The translations under genes and the position numbers were made by a program. Source: Cyanoderma ruficeps (Eukaryota; Chordata; Aves; Passeriformes; Timaliidae). From it: a stretch of DNA of 64,000 bases. Shown one piece after another: positions 1-12,960 of the stretch. Numbering within the stretch: position 1 is the first letter of the stretch; every line of letters starts with the position of its first letter. The notes below the pieces were generated by a model. The model saw only the letters and a program-made list of their open reading frames with translations. It made no database searches and was not told the origin of the DNA. Location of the stretch: the NCBI GenBank assembly GCA_008694505.1, contig VZDJ01000034.1:3601684-3665683 (forward strand). The letters are read 5' to 3'.

Positions 1-30
1 GAAGTGTGGAAGGAGAGGAGACGCTCTTGA

Positions 31-110
31 TTTACATCCCTCGTTCCCAAACTTGCATTTCCAGACTGCATTTACATCCCTCATTCCCAAACTTGCATTT
101 CCAGACTGCA
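31..110. repeat. 40-bp tandem duplication
   Basis: Positions 31-70 (TTTACATCCCTCGTTCCCAA ...) repeat at 71-110 with one substitution (CGT to CAT). It is a simple recent local duplication in intron 2 with no coding meaning. Confidence 0.96.
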
Positions 111-572
111 TCAGACAAAACCTGTGCATAATCTGGAGCTCTGCTGAGCTCTCCCCACCTCAGCAGAGATGAGATGAGATGACCTTCGGCTCGTCACTGC
201 ATTGTGTTTTTATTAGTTTCAGATAACAGGAGCTATAAAATTCAAAGCCATTTGCTCCCCAATGATAATCAGCAGCTGCTTCACAAACAAGGCTCTTTTT
301 GTGGTGCCACGGGGTGACCTTTATCTGATCATTCCCTTAGAGAAATGCCTTTTGTGGCTGGACAAGCCAGGAGCACCTTCCCCTGGTTCTCCAGAGCACG
401 GCACACTTTGGCTCAGTCTGCTCCAAAAAGCAAATTTGGCTCAAACCCAGGTACAGCCTCAGCAGGCAATGCTTGTTTTGGGAAGTGCCAGAAATTAGCA
501 TGAGAAAATGATAATTCTCTTAATGTGCTGCTCTTCCAGCAGGTGGATTTAGAGAACCTCAGCAGCAAACCG

Positions 573-643
573 AAGAGAAGANAGAGAAGAGAAGAGAAGA
601 GAAGAGAAGAGAAGAGAAGAGAAGAGAAGAGAAGAGAAGAGAA
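573..643. repeat. (GAGAA)n microsatellite with an N
   Basis: About 13 units of a pure 5-bp GAGAA repeat, interrupted by a single unresolved base at 582. The run length in the assembly is likely unreliable. Confidence 0.95.
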
Positions 644-1267
644 ACAGAAAATGAAAATCAGTGGGGAAATGAAAATCAGCACTGATAATTCACTGACTTT
701 GAATTTGAGGCTTTCAATTTTCCCCATTATCTCCCACATCTGACATTTTCAAGTCCTGGGGGAGTTTTGTGGCAGAAAACCTTGTGGTTGAACTTCCCAG
801 GCAATGCCTGACCAAGTTTCCCACCATTTTTTATCAAAAGCCCAGCTGAGACCTAAAACAGGAAGATGATTCTGCCTGGGACACCTTGTGAAATAAGTGA
901 ATGCAAGAGAGAAACAGCGAGCATGGAAAAAGAAGATCTCTATCCCGATTTTACAGACCAGACAGAGATGAGAAATTAAATGAGGTGCTGAAATCACCCA
1001 GGCTCTGGCATTTAGAAATTGAGTTTCGAGCTCCTTAGACCTAATCTTAACCACAGGGCTGTCAGTCCTGCTCAGATGCAAACACCTTTGACCCCGGTAA
1101 GCTCAGAATTACTCTCACATCCACTCAGACTTTGAAGCCTGGCTTATCTCACAGCAGTGTAACTGTCCCCTCCACCAGAACAGGGCTGAAAACAAACAAT
1201 CCAAGGAGGGGAAAAAAAAAAAAAGGCAAAACAAAACTCCTGCAGCTCTGTCCAGAATTCACTATTT

Positions 1268-1350
1268 CACATTTCATAAAACCATAAAATTCCCTGAGCT
1301 GGGATGGACCCACCGGGATCAGTGGAGTCCAGCTCCTGGCCTTGCACTTG
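1268..1350 (-). mobile_element. CR1 LINE fragment, 3' end
   Basis: The stretch reads as the reverse complement of a CR1 3' end. It begins with an ACCATAAAATTCCCTGAG stretch and continues with a 'GGGATGGACCCACCGGGATC ... GTCCAGCTCCTGG' pattern, typical of avian CR1 copies. It is short and diverged, so it is an old insertion. It runs sense to PRDM16. Confidence 0.7.
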
Positions 1351-2232
1351 GTATTTCCCACCTCCATCCCAATTTCTGAAGGTGGGAGGAATCTGGGAAA
1401 CACTGAAATGAGCCCAATTTCAGAGAGAAAGCCCAGCAAGTGTCCAGCAGCCCAGAGCAGGAGTGGTAAGGGCAGATATTAAAGCAATATTTCTGTTTGG
1501 TAGGGTTGGCTGCACTTGAGGATGAAGAGTGCAACGGGCCAGGCTCAAACCTGGCCAAGCAGCCAGGAGTTTAAAAGTCAACCCTCAAACAGCTTGGGGT
1601 CATCAGAACATCATTTTGGGCCATCAGCTCAGGAAAAACAAGTGACAAAACCCTGCAAGCCCTTCCTTTTTTCATTAAATCTTCCCTTTGAGGGTGTCAG
1701 AGCCTGGCTGAGCAGGTAAGGACGACGTTCCTCACAGGGATGGCACCTGCACTGCCTGCCAAAGGTGAGGCTGCAGAGAAGGAGCTTGGACATTCCTGCT
1801 GCTGGAACATGTGGATCCCCACAAAAAGTGACACCTCAGGGCAACCAGAGCTGATTTATTAAACTGGGAATCTCCCTGAGGGAAAAAAAAAAAAGACTAT
1901 GAAAAAGACCACAAGTGACAGGGAATTAGGACAAATTCTTTTTAAAACTACAGATCAAAGGCAATTTGCTTTGGTGTTTCTGGACATCAGAATACTCTTT
2001 TTTCCATAAAAAAGTATTTTTATTTCCGTAAAAAGATAACTCTATGTACTGTACATTTTCTGTGGGCAGCCACTAGCCCTGCAGCAGAGGTTAGAAAATG
2101 GCACATCTGGTTTCCAAAGGATCCCTGCGTGGCCACACACAGCTGTAATTATGGCAACCATTTGGGGAGAACCCGAATATATAATTTTTTGGCTTGAAGG
2201 ACGACACTAAAGGCCTGCAGGGAAAAAAAAAT

Positions 2233-2246
2233 CACACACACACACA
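2233..2246. repeat. (CA)7 microsatellite
   Basis: Seven CA units followed by an A-rich and AT-rich tail. A separate CA run of similar size lies at 17512-17528. Confidence 0.9.
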
Positions 2247-4554
2247 AAAAATATATATAAATAAAATTTAAAAAAATTAGCAGGAAACCTCATAGGATTG
2301 AAGGCACTGACTTCCCTCCCTAGCCCACATCCCGGGCTTCCAGATGCAGGAAACAAATTCCAAGTGACCCTGTGTGGTGGAGGTTGCGGCGTCGGGCCAG
2401 GCTGGCAGAATGTGCCCCTTGTGGAGGGAGCAGCAGCTCCAGGTGGAGGTGTTTGCTTATGGAAAGTGCCTGGGCAGCCTCCAGCCCCACGGATGCCCGG
2501 GAGAAGCACAGGGATGCAGGAGGAACACGGAGTTCAGGCTCCTGCCATGGGCCGTGTGTCCGTGTTTGTGCCCCCACATCGCCCTCAACTCCTGCCTGGA
2601 GCCTGACAATGAAACAAAAATCCAGCAAGTGACTCAAGGCAACTCGGGTTTTGTTCCAGTGGCTTGAGAAATAAGCAAATTCCTTCATCCTGAACAAGTC
2701 CTGAGCCACGAGTCTTCCCTCCCTTCAGCACAAACTCTCTCCACCAAAGCCCTGCATGCACTAGGCTGAGCTCAGCCCACTCCTCACTCCTCGTTCCTTG
2801 GACAGCAGCACAATGAGAAAAAAAAAAAGGGGAAAAATATTTATTGCTGCTTCTCATCCAAGTTTTTGCATAAAACTCTTTTTCAAAATACCCAGGCAAA
2901 GTTCTGCCCCGGAACAGGCAGAGAAAAGGGAAACTGAACTGGAGGCAGCTGCGGTCACTTACTCATTCAAGCAGGATGGCTCACAGATCGTCCCACCCAG
3001 CCCCAACAAAAACTTCCTAAATCATCCCCAAAGTTTGAATCACTCTCTCCCTTCCTTTTCTTTTCCTGTACTAGAGACTCAAATGTGCCTCCTCAAAGGA
3101 AATTCACTCCTGGATTCACTGGCAGGCTGGAGCTCCCCGCCCTGGCAGCAGCCCCGTGACAGGCCTGTCTCAAAAAGGAAACACATATTTGGCTTTCTAC
3201 ACTATAACATTCAAACCTGGAACCCAAAATAAACTGATTTTTTCTCTCTCCTTTCCTTTGCATCCACTAAGCAGCACCATTTCCATATCAGCCCATGAAT
3301 CCCTGCCTGCTGAGGTTTTCACAAGGATTAAGAAGTCAGGAGCTGATTCCTTGGAACAGCATCTTCCCTCTTGACAAAAACAAACCATCCCACTCGTACC
3401 TGGGAGCTATCTGACTCAAGACAAGCTCTTTTTCCTCTCTTTTTAATAGGGCCACGTTGGAAATGTCACAGTGTTATCAGGGCAGCTGCTCAGCTATCAG
3501 CAGTGGCCGTGGCTGTGCCACGGAGGAGCCCAGCAGGCATCTGCTCTGTTTAACGCTCAGGAAACACAGGGCAGGTTTTAAGAAGGATGCAGAGGATGTA
3601 ATGGAGCCCCTAATGTGTTTGGGTTTCTCCAGTGGAATCCAGTTTTATCAGGAAACAAAGGTCCTGGTGGGATTATCAGCAGAAAGAAACCCAGGACCTC
3701 TCTGGCTGGGAGGGGGGGCTGTGGGGGTTGTTGTGCCAAGGTGCTTCCTCCCAGCAAAACCAGCAGCACTGGGCTCCTCCAGCAATTCATGTGGAATTCT
3801 GTAAGATTCTCAGCACAAGGAAGCGCTTGCCTGATGCTGATTCCTTGCAGAAAGGAAAGAGGAGTCACGAGCAGACTGAAATACAAGAAGAATCAGCAAA
3901 AATTGAATGTTATTTGCAAGTGGCTCATTAAGAAGCCAACAAAGCTCATCCCTGTTCCCCATCCAAATGCTGCCACACATTGTCCATCCCAAGGAATCAG
4001 TGTCCAAAGCTTTCACAGGCACTTCCCACCTTCAATATCCCTGCTCCACCTCCAGCTCATCACTCCTCACACTCACACAATCAGAGCAAGAGGAACTACA
4101 AGTGTCAGAAACTTTGTCACAGGCAGATAAGAAGATCGTAATTGGGAAAGCAGCAATTATTTGTGAGCTCGATCCTTATCTTGTTGGTTCAGTGTGGGTT
4201 TTTTTTTTATAATACCTGATTAATAAAACAATTATAATAGTTACTTAAATTCAAATCCCAGCCTGTCTGTTAATCCAGACATCCTGGTCAAGGTATTTCA
4301 ATCCACTCAAAACAGTGCTCGGGTTCAAGGGCTCTTGATTAGGCCATGGAACAAACAAAACCCAGATGTCACAAACAGGGAGCAACAACAACGCTGAAAA
4401 CCACAGAGTTTTCCTTGGCCTTCCAGACCATTGTCATCCTCCAGACCTCAGGGCTCCACCTTTCAGGTGGTCAGAGGTGTCACACAAACCTGTGCATGTC
4501 ACAGGGTGCCACTGCTGCTCCTGGGGGTGACACTGTGCTGCCTTCAGGATGTGG

Positions 4555-4872
4555 AAGGGGTTCCCAGGAAAGATGGAGAGGGATTATTTACAGGGCCTGG
4601 AGTGCCAGGACAGGGGGAATGGCTTCAAACTGGCAGTGAGTAGAGTTAGATGGGATATTAGGAAGGAATTCTTCCCTCTAAGGGTGGTGAGGGGCTGAGA
4701 TGGAATTCCTAGAGAAGCTGTGGCTGCCCCTGGATCCTGGCAGCGCCCAGTGCCAGGTTGGATGGGGCTTGGAGCACCCTGGGACCCCGGGAGGTGTCCC
4801 TGCCCATGGCAGGGATAGAACTGGATGTTTTTTAAGGTCCCTCCCAACCCAAACCACTCTGGAATTCTGATT
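4555..4872 (+). mobile_element. CR1 LINE, 3'-terminal fragment
   Basis: The CR1 3' end is present in order: AGATGGAGAGGGATTATTTA, 'GGGGGAATGGCTTCAAACTG', 'AGAAGCTGTGGCTGCCCCTGG', 'GTCCCTGCCCATGGCAGGG' and 'AAGGTCCCTCCCAACCCAAA', closing at GGAATTCTGATTC. It is 5'-truncated like nearly all genomic CR1s and lies antisense to PRDM16. Small indels and substitutions show age. Confidence 0.93.
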
Positions 4873-5189
4873 CATCCTCAGCCCGTATCCCCAGCACAAG
4901 TTCCTCTGAGCTCAGCCCACACCTGAGTGGTGCAGTGGGGGTGTCAGTGGGTTCCCCAGATGACCCCAGAGGGATCAGGGGGTTTTCACCCCCCCGAGCA
5001 GCTCTCAGGGCTCTGTGTGTTCCAAGGGAAGCAGAGGATGAGCCCAGGCCCCTCCTGAGCTCTGCCCTCCTCCCCTTCCTCTTCCGTGCCCCCCTGCCAC
5101 CCCCTCACCTCCTCCACAAGCACCAACTAAAAAAGGGAAAGAATGAGAAAGTGAGTACAGCGGGGCTGGCACTGCAGACAATGTCTGTC

Positions 5190-5610
5190 TTGTGTGAGTA
5201 ATTTAGCACTATGGCCAGTCAATCTGGTTTCTGGGCCCGATGCCCTGACCCTCTTTAGAGCCGCTCTCTCTCTCCAGCACAGTGTGAAACGTTTCCTTTC
5301 ACAGCACTGACACTTTGCAGATTGAGACGTCAGGCCTGTCCAACTGCAGCAAATTAGCAATTTTTCTTTTACTAATTGGAAATAAAAATGTTTGCTAAGG
5401 GAATAATTTGTAGGAATGCAGTGTTAGGTTTCCGGCTTTTTATAAGGATGCTTTAAACTTTATCCATGTGCACTTTCCTTCTGTTTTGATGCCTTGCACT
5501 GTAAATTTTAATAGCTTACTTGACTGTTAACTTTACAGTCTCAGCCTTCCAAAGGATTAAATGAAGTTTTTAATTTATCTTCCTCTCTGTAAGGCAGCAG
5601 GATCTTCTTA
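5190..5610. promoter_or_regulatory. Candidate conserved noncoding element
   Basis: Unique, non-repetitive sequence of mixed composition, dense in short words common in developmental enhancers (GCAAATTAGCAATTTTTC, ACTAATTGGAAATAAAAATG, TTTTATAAGGATGCTTTAAA). It has no CR1 and no coding potential. Function is inferred only from texture and from being in a PRDM16 intron. Confidence 0.3.
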
Positions 5611-6354
5611 AAGCCGTGCCCAGCACTGCTCACCCACTTCTCAGCGAGCAGAGAAAGAGGACACAACTTCAAAGGGTTAAAACCCTACGCGGGGATGTGG
5701 CATCTGGATGAACCTTGGGCAGGCGATTTGTTTGCGGAGCCTTCAGCTCACAGCTCCCAAAGTTCCCTCGGAGAGCGGTGCAGAGAGATGGGCAGCAGAT
5801 TCAGGAAGGCTTTCCAGCTCTAAATCTGCCAGGAACGGGCAATTCCGGAATCGTGAATCCGTGTTTTGGGGATGTGCTGGGCTCAGGCAGGGAGCAGCTT
5901 CCCTTCTGTCCCTTCAGCTTTGCCTGTTCCACGAGGAAATATCAATACTTTGGGCAGGGTTTGGTGGTGACAGTGTCGTGATTTTTTAACTTTCACATGG
6001 GGGAAAAAAAAAATGGACTGGGAGTAGCTTGATCTATTCAATGATCATGATGATATTCTAAATCATCCCAAATCCCCACAGTTTGCTGGGCATGCAAATA
6101 ACAGCCAGGAAAGATCCTTCACGTGCAAAAACCCCAAAAGTTCTCCAGGAGAGCAGGATCAGGAAAGAGCCTCCTGGAATCTAGAAAACCCAGATAAGAA
6201 ACTAGAAGTGAAAACAAACGCCCTTTTGCTGAAATCCAATATTTTAGCCTAATGCCCCTGCAATTCCTGAGGCATGTAATGTCTTCCTGCACGGCACTCC
6301 AGTGGTACATTAGCTCCTGTAACAATGCCAGCACATAAAGAGTTACTGTTCTTT

Positions 6355-6379
6355 CCCCCCCTGCACCCCCCACCCCCCC
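6355..6379 (-). other. Potential G-quadruplex on the PRDM16 sense strand
   Basis: The plus strand has C7, then CTGCA-type spacing to C6, then A and C7. On the minus (transcribed RNA) strand this gives G7-A-G6-TGCA-G7, enough G-tracts for a quadruplex in DNA or pre-mRNA. This is motif-level evidence only. Confidence 0.55.
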
Positions 6380-6384
6380 ATAAA

Positions 6385-6680
6385 GCATTTGACAGCCATG
6401 CCTAATAATTCTTTCTGGTGTGGTTTTTCTTTTTCTTGATGTCTTTATGTGAATATGAAGCCGGAGTGAAAGGCTTTGGGTGACCCCTGTGAGAGAGAAA
6501 AAGTATAAACTACAGAGCAAAAGAGTGAGATATAGACTCCCTGCCGAGCCCTCGGCATCTTCTCTGGCAGCTCACAACTTGGCTTCAGAGGGCCTTTGTG
6601 AGGGAAAAAGGACTCTTCTTCACTCAGGCTGCGACAATAGGTGTTTTGTCAGGCAGGGACAGGATAAAAAGCAGGGGGTG
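6385..6680. promoter_or_regulatory. Candidate conserved noncoding element
   Basis: Repeat-free block with CCTAATAATTCTTTCTGGTG, TGTGAATATGAAGCC, AGCTCACAACTTGGCTTCAG and AGGCTGCGACAATAGGTGTT. It has enhancer-like texture only; no experimental signature can be read here. Confidence 0.27.
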
Positions 6681-6807
6681 GGAGGCGAGATCATCATCGG
6701 CCAGGGGCTCGCCTTTGGGGCCTGCAGATGTTGGAAGGAGGATGATTTATTGCTCCAGTGTCCTCAGTGGCATTTGGCCACCTTCCCAGAGCCCAGGCTT
6801 GGTGGCT

Positions 6808-6825
6808 GGGAGGGTGGGAGGCGGG
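6808..6825 (+). other. Canonical G-quadruplex motif (plus strand)
   Basis: GGGAGGGTGGGAGGCGGG contains four G3 tracts with loops of 1, 1 and 4 nt. It lies on the strand opposite to the PRDM16 transcript, so only DNA folding is relevant. It is 430 bp from the C-rich tract at 6355. Confidence 0.6.
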
Positions 6826-9680
6826 AGAGCAGCACAGCGAGGCATCTCCAAACCTTCTATGGGCAAAGTGTGCTGGGGGCTGTGGGAGGGGGCACGGCCG
6901 GGGCTGGGACAGCCACGGAGGGAAGGAGTGATAGAGCAGCCATTCCCAAAGCTATAGATTCTCAAATTATTATTAATACATATATATATTAAAATAGTTC
7001 TATTTTAAACTCCCCCACTCTAGAAAGCCCGGCAAAGAGCTGTGCAGGGGTTATCTGGGCGTGGAGAATCAAATCCTAGGCTGACTTTGTGCTGGGAAGA
7101 ACCCAACCCAAATTCACCATCATCATCCCAAACCCCAAACTGAGAACTTGGACTGTGAGAAATGGTGATGGGTGTTAGGAGTATTCGCAGCATTGAGTGG
7201 CAAAAGCCAACAGGCTGAAAAACATTTATAAGGAGTTGTAACAAAGAAATAGTTTGGCTCCTGATAGAATGGCGTTGAGTTTTACATCTCTTGTGTCTCA
7301 CCCTTCTACGAGATTGATAATGGAATAAAACCTTCTGAAACGCCTCTCAGCTGCCCTGTCTCTGTAGGGCTGAGTTTTCCCAGCGTTTGGGTGTGGTTTT
7401 GGGGTGTGGGCCTGCAGGAATGACCCTTCCACAGCTCCCAAGAGGTGTCACTGGATTTCTGCATGGAGTGAGCAGAGCCAAGGTGCAAAAATTCCTGTCT
7501 GGGCTCTGCCCCTGGCTGGCTGATCCCAAAGCCAATCTGGTTTGTGTGTGAATGGCAGGGAAGGAGGGATCTGGTGCCTCCTGCTTGCTCAGGAACTCCA
7601 GAAAGACTTGGAAGCAGCCAAGGAGGATTTATGCAAATCAGCTGAGAAAGGGAACCACTATTTTGGATGTCTCTCCATACTTCAAAAAAAAAATAAAAAT
7701 CCCAGACCTGTTTGAAGTCTGCCCACTGCTCCATATATCCAGTATATTGAAATGTATCCCAGATCACTGAGCCAGGAAATCCTGGATAATTTCCAAGAAG
7801 AAGGAATCACTGCCTAGCAAGAAATACACACCAAGACAGTGTATTGCCAGCAGTTTGATTTAGGACTTTTTCTCCAGCTCCTTCCTTCTTTTAATACACA
7901 GTTTTCTACCACACTTTCTATATAAATACTCCATCCTATGGCTGACAGCCTCTCTTAGTAGATTTATCCATTAGTGGATTTACAAAAAATGTTTTCTACT
8001 GAAACAAGGGCAAATACTTCACCTCAGCAGAGGACAAATCCAGAGGCAGCATTAAAATCAAGCCCAGTAAATCCTAGACAAGATAGATACGACGAAAAAC
8101 TTTGAGAGTCACCTTGGGCAGAAATTCCAGGTAGAAAAATTATTAAAAAATTAGCGAACGAATTCCAAAAGTGGAAAGTGACTGAAAAAGGCACGAGAGA
8201 AAATGTATCGAACCCCTAAAATGAGGCACAAAGACACTTAACAAACCCCTCTGCGAAGAGCCCTGCTTGTCTGAGCTGCCAGGACCCACCAGCACCTCTT
8301 AGGAGTGAAATCTCCAAATGCTTTCCTGAGTTCCAGACACACTTTCCTGCATGTGCTCCAAACTGCTATAGCCATTTACAGAAGGAAGTGAAGCATTCAG
8401 AGGATAAGTGACACGTCCAAGGTCACACACAGAGTCAACTGCAGAGTCAACAGAAGAGCAAGGAGAGCTTTGCCGAAAATCCCTTGGCTTTGACTGCCAG
8501 ACAATGGCTCCCCCTCCCACGTAATCAACCAGTTATGGAAAGGCATAAATGCATATTTGCAGGGCTAAATATGTTCACTTGAGAATAAAAATGTTTGGAT
8601 GGTTATCTATAAATTATCTGACATTCTCCAGACCGCTCCGGTTTGGAAGTTGGATGGAAATTTGATGAATTACAAGCACGACACAAATGTTAGAGGAGAA
8701 GCTTTGCTTTGACTGTTTCTCTGAGTCTCTGCAATAAAAAAAAAAAACCCAAAAAAACCCCTGGAAGAATGGCAGGGATACACCAAAAAATAGAATCCCC
8801 GTGGAGCTGAGTTTCCAAAACCTCTCCAATAATTATTTCTCTGATTTCAGATTGTTTATCACTCTTGGCATTTAATATTCCACTACTGATCTTACCACAA
8901 AGTGATTTTTTTTTTTTAATTAAAGCAATAACCACAAAATACGAGCAAAAAAAGTCCATCTTAGAGGCAAAATGAATTTCCTCTGGACTTTCACAGGCTG
9001 TCAGGTCCCAAATATCTCCCATTTCCTGATGACATTATTAATGCTGGTCTAGGAACTCTTCCATATTTTGGGAGCCGTAATTAAAATAACCGAGCTGCTT
9101 TTTTCATTTCCCTTTTTTTCAGGCTGTGTTTGTCCATGTTCTTACACACCCAGACTCTCTTTATTTGTGGCAGTAAAGCCTTTACTCTCCGTGGTGTTGA
9201 GCTCTCCAGCTCCTGAGGGATGTCATGGGACTGGAAGTAGAATTTATGTCAAACTCCCCTGCGAGGGAACGTGCTGCTAAAAGCTGGCTTTGTCTCGTTT
9301 GTATTTTTTTTTTTTATTTTATTTTACAAGGCAGTGTTTGGACTATAGACATGGATAATTCTGCATCTTGAATGCTTTGCACCAAATTGCCACATCAGCA
9401 CTAAATACCTCCACTTAATTTTTCATTTGGACCCGATGAAACATTTTTTCCCATGGAAGGAAAAGCCTGGTCTTTGTGATCGTGCCACTGCCAGCCCAAG
9501 TTACAGTAAAGGTTAATCACAAACAAGAGACAAGTAAAGTAGACAAAGAGCATCATACACTTCACTTTTCAATGGATGTTTTCATAAATGTATGAATAAT
9601 TTAAATTATCATTGCCGAGTATTTATTCGAGTGTTTCAGGGGAAAAAAATGCCTCCTCTTTTTTTTTTCTTTTTTTTTTT

Positions 9681-9722
9681 NNNNNNNNNNNNNNNNNNNN
9701 NNNNNNNNNNNNNNNNNNNNNN
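9681..9722. other. Assembly gap of 42 N
   Basis: A run of 42 unresolved bases follows a poly-T tract (9658-9680) on the left. The gap size may be an estimate. The homopolymer is the probable cause of the break. Confidence 0.98.
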
Positions 9723-10717
9723 TTGCCATCTGAATCAGTTTTTTGGAACAATGGGATGTATGAGGGCTGAGGGGGCAGTGGAAGAATACAGCCCTTGTTG
9801 TACACTCTGTGACTTGACATTGATTAATGAGGGTGCGGACATGGGCAGAATTTGATAGAGGGAGAAGGGGAAATTGGAGGACCTGAGGGCACCAGAAGGA
9901 GGAGGGCAAGGAGATGACAGAGAGGACCAGAAGGATGCCAGGGACTGCACAGCGAGTGGCGGAAGTCACCAGAGATCTGGGATGGGGGAGAGACACTTCC
10001 ATGGCAGGACAGTGTCCCCTCACTCACAGTGACAGGGGCATTCCAGGCTCACACCTCTCCAGGTTTATCCTGCACAGCAAGACCCGCTGTGCCAATGTAA
10101 CCCTTCCTCGTGTGAACTTTTGCCCCAAAAATGCCGTTAGAAACACCTTCCTCTCTTCTTCCCCTCATTCCTCAGTCTCCACCCCGTGGGTTTAACTCCA
10201 AAACCTGAACACACAGAGGTTACAACTTTCCTGCAGTAGCCTAAAGCCCTGTGCTGAAACAACCCTGAGATCCAGACCCTGTGGATGCAGGGGAGGGATG
10301 GATTGGCAGCACTTTGGAGAGAGAAAATTCTCCTAAATCCCGTTCTTTCAGATTCAGGTTGTCTTATTTTCTCATGTGAATGTCAGAAGAAGTGATATTG
10401 GTCAGAAAGGAGTTTGCACACTAATAATCCAGAGATGTTTCAGGGAAGTTGAAAGTTTGGTGTTGTTTCTTAATTGACTTTTTTTTAAAAACCCACCTTG
10501 CCCCTTCAGAAGCAGAGGCCCAAAATGAGCTTAATCAGTTGGTGAAGTTGTAGAAAAGCAATTTGTTCCTTCTGGGTGGTTCAGGTTTAATGAAGCCACC
10601 AGGTTCTCTTTACTTGAATTAAACCAAAAATAAGTTTCCTGTAAAATAGAAAAGCTCAGAAAGAAGAACAATAACATGTGACTGCAATCCTTTAGGATCC
10701 AGTTCCTGCAGTAACCC

Positions 10718-10980
10718 AGAAAAAGATGGAGAGAAACTTTTTAGATGAACATGTAGTGACAGGACAAAGGGGGGCGGCTTCAAACTGACAGGGAGTGAGT
10801 TTGGATTAGAGATGAGGAAGAAAATCTTCCCTGTGAGTGTGGTGAGGAGCTGGAACAGGGAGGAGGTGGTGGCTTTTCCCTGGAAGTGTCCAAAGCCAGG
10901 CTGGACAGGGCTTGGAGCACCCTGGGATAGTGGCAGGTGTGGAATGAGTTTTGAGTTCCCTTCAAACCATTCTGGGTCTT
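10718..10980 (+). mobile_element. CR1 LINE, 3'-terminal fragment (diverged)
   Basis: This has the same CR1 3' layout as the 4555 copy: AAGATGGAGAGAAACTTTTT, GGCTTCAAACTGACAGGGAG, TCTTCCCTGTGAGTGTGGTG and GGGCTTGGAGCACCCTGGGA, closing at CAAACCATTCTGGG. The 'GTCCCTGCCCATGGCAGGG' segment before the end is deleted. The tail lacks the terminal octamer repeats, so it is an old copy, antisense to PRDM16. Confidence 0.88.
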
Positions 10981-12109
10981 TCCCACCCTGCTCCAGGACT
11001 GACTGTGGGTGTTCCCTGCTGCTGCTCTGCTGAGCTGGGAACTGCAGGGGTGAAGCTCTGGGACACACAAGGTGAGCCACGTTTCCCTTTCCAGCATGTG
11101 GGGCACAGGTTGTGGGTTTGCTGCTTCTGGTCCTTCAAGGTGCACCTGAACAGCCCTGAGCCAGGAACTCTGAGGTCTGGCTGGCAGGACCTGCCCTCTG
11201 CAGAGAAAGATCAAAGCTGCTGGCTCAGACAGGTCCCCAAAGTGCTCAAAAGCCACCTGAAAGCTTCACACTGCCCTGTGTGAGGTGTCAGGGCCAGGGG
11301 AACCACCACAGCTGCTCTGGCAGGGAATTACAGCACGTTTGGTATCCCAGTAAAGGCAGCACCCAGGGTACAGTTGGGAATTATTGCTGTTAAAAACATC
11401 ACTATAATCCTCCTGGTCAGAAATCTTTACAAACCCCACTTCTGATAAAACCTGGAAACGGAGCTGCACTTTCAGAGATTTCAACCAGAAGGAGAGAGAG
11501 AGAATCCACCCAAACCAGCCCATTCTCAGACTCAAATTCAAATTGTTTTTCCTCTCTGCAGCGCCCCAGATAAATTCGATATCTGCCAGCCCATGGACTG
11601 TTCATGTGCTAATCCCACTCAGGCCCTCATTCAGGGCTGGTCTCTTTTGCATAAAACATTAAATGTTGGTTTGAGGGGACAGTTGTCCCTACCCCCTGTG
11701 AGGGATCTCTCCCCACCAGCCTCTGGCCACCCCAACCCTGTCTCATTTTCCCAGAGTGAAAGATCCTGGGTCTGCTGTGTGTGAATATAAAAGGAGCACA
11801 GAAAAGTCTCCCTGATGAGCACAGAATCTGCTCCCTGTCTCCCCTCCGCCCCGACCACCACCAGCTTTAATTCCTCGCCCAAAAGGCACCACAGAAATCC
11901 TGCTGCTGGCTTAGGTTCAGGCAAGCAGTTTGGGATTTCTGGGTGCAGAGGCAAAAGCGACGCCCCGTCCCCCAACATCTGGCTGAGAACGAGGCCTCAG
12001 ACTTTTTCTCTGAGCAGACTCTTCCAGCCTTCCCCTTTCTCCCTCCTCTTTGCATCCAAGACAAGCGGCCCAGTGATCACCTGCAATGGCAGCCCCAGAG
12101 GGTGACCTG

Positions 12110-12960
12110 AGCCCTAGAGCTACTGCTGGAACAAATGAGAGAGCTTAACTAGAGCAAGACTGGCATAAAAAGGAAAGGGGAAAAAAGAGAGGAACAAAGA
12201 TTCCGTCCAATTTGCTCTTTTGGGCATTGTAAAAACTGGCCTGTTTCCCAGTATATCACTCTGCCATTGAATAAGGTCAATTGCAGAGCAGTTCTTCAGT
12301 CATCCTGATGGGTTTTCATGAGAAAGTGAATGGAGTGCAAATTAGCCAAAGTCGTCACAAGCTTTTTTACTGTCACTCCAAGCCTGACAGTCCAAAGGAA
12401 AATGAGGATTAATAAATCTAACGAACTTTCTCCATTATCCAAGCCAGGTTAGGAAACTATTTATTGTCTCTCTTTTTCTGTGTTTCATCCATTTCGCCTA
12501 CTGTGGTGAAGCATTTGGAGAAGAAAGGAACAACAGCCGCACGCACACACACGCTCACACACACCCCCAGAGCTCAGCCCCTCCAGAGCCCAGCACAGCC
12601 ATGGCCACGGCACAAAATAAAGGCACTGCCAGCAAGAAAATCGAGTTTTTTAAAATAACTCTGCCTGGTATGCACCGTGTATCGTTTTAGAGGAATCCTC
12701 GTAATTGCTCGTCCCCGTTAATTAATATGTGCTCGGTGTGCTGAGCAGAAATATTTTATGGGAGAAAGAAGGGCTGCTAGTAAAGGTTTAAAATTACCTC
12801 TTTTTTTTTTTAGGACAGAAAATAACTTTCAAGCGAAAGGATTAGTTTCAATGAAAGGAAAAGTTTTTTTGACGATTATATCCATGTGTGAAGTGGATTT
12901 AATGCGGCTTCAGTAATTTTTTTTTTTTTGGTTGCTACTGAATGGACACAAATCTTTCCT
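12110..12960. promoter_or_regulatory. Candidate conserved noncoding cluster
   Basis: Two unique blocks (12110-12460 and 12660-12960) flank a short CA-rich stretch near 12540. Words include GAGGATTAATAAATCTAACG, ATTGAATAAGGTCAATTGCA, CCGTTAATTAATATGTGCTC and GACGATTATATCCATGTGTG, with homeodomain- and nuclear-receptor-like cores. Low repeat content and retained CpGs are consistent with constraint. Confidence 0.35.

Noticed and set aside
3615..4130. 171-codon plus-strand open frame
   Set aside because: No domain, no splice signals, and composition like the surrounding intron.
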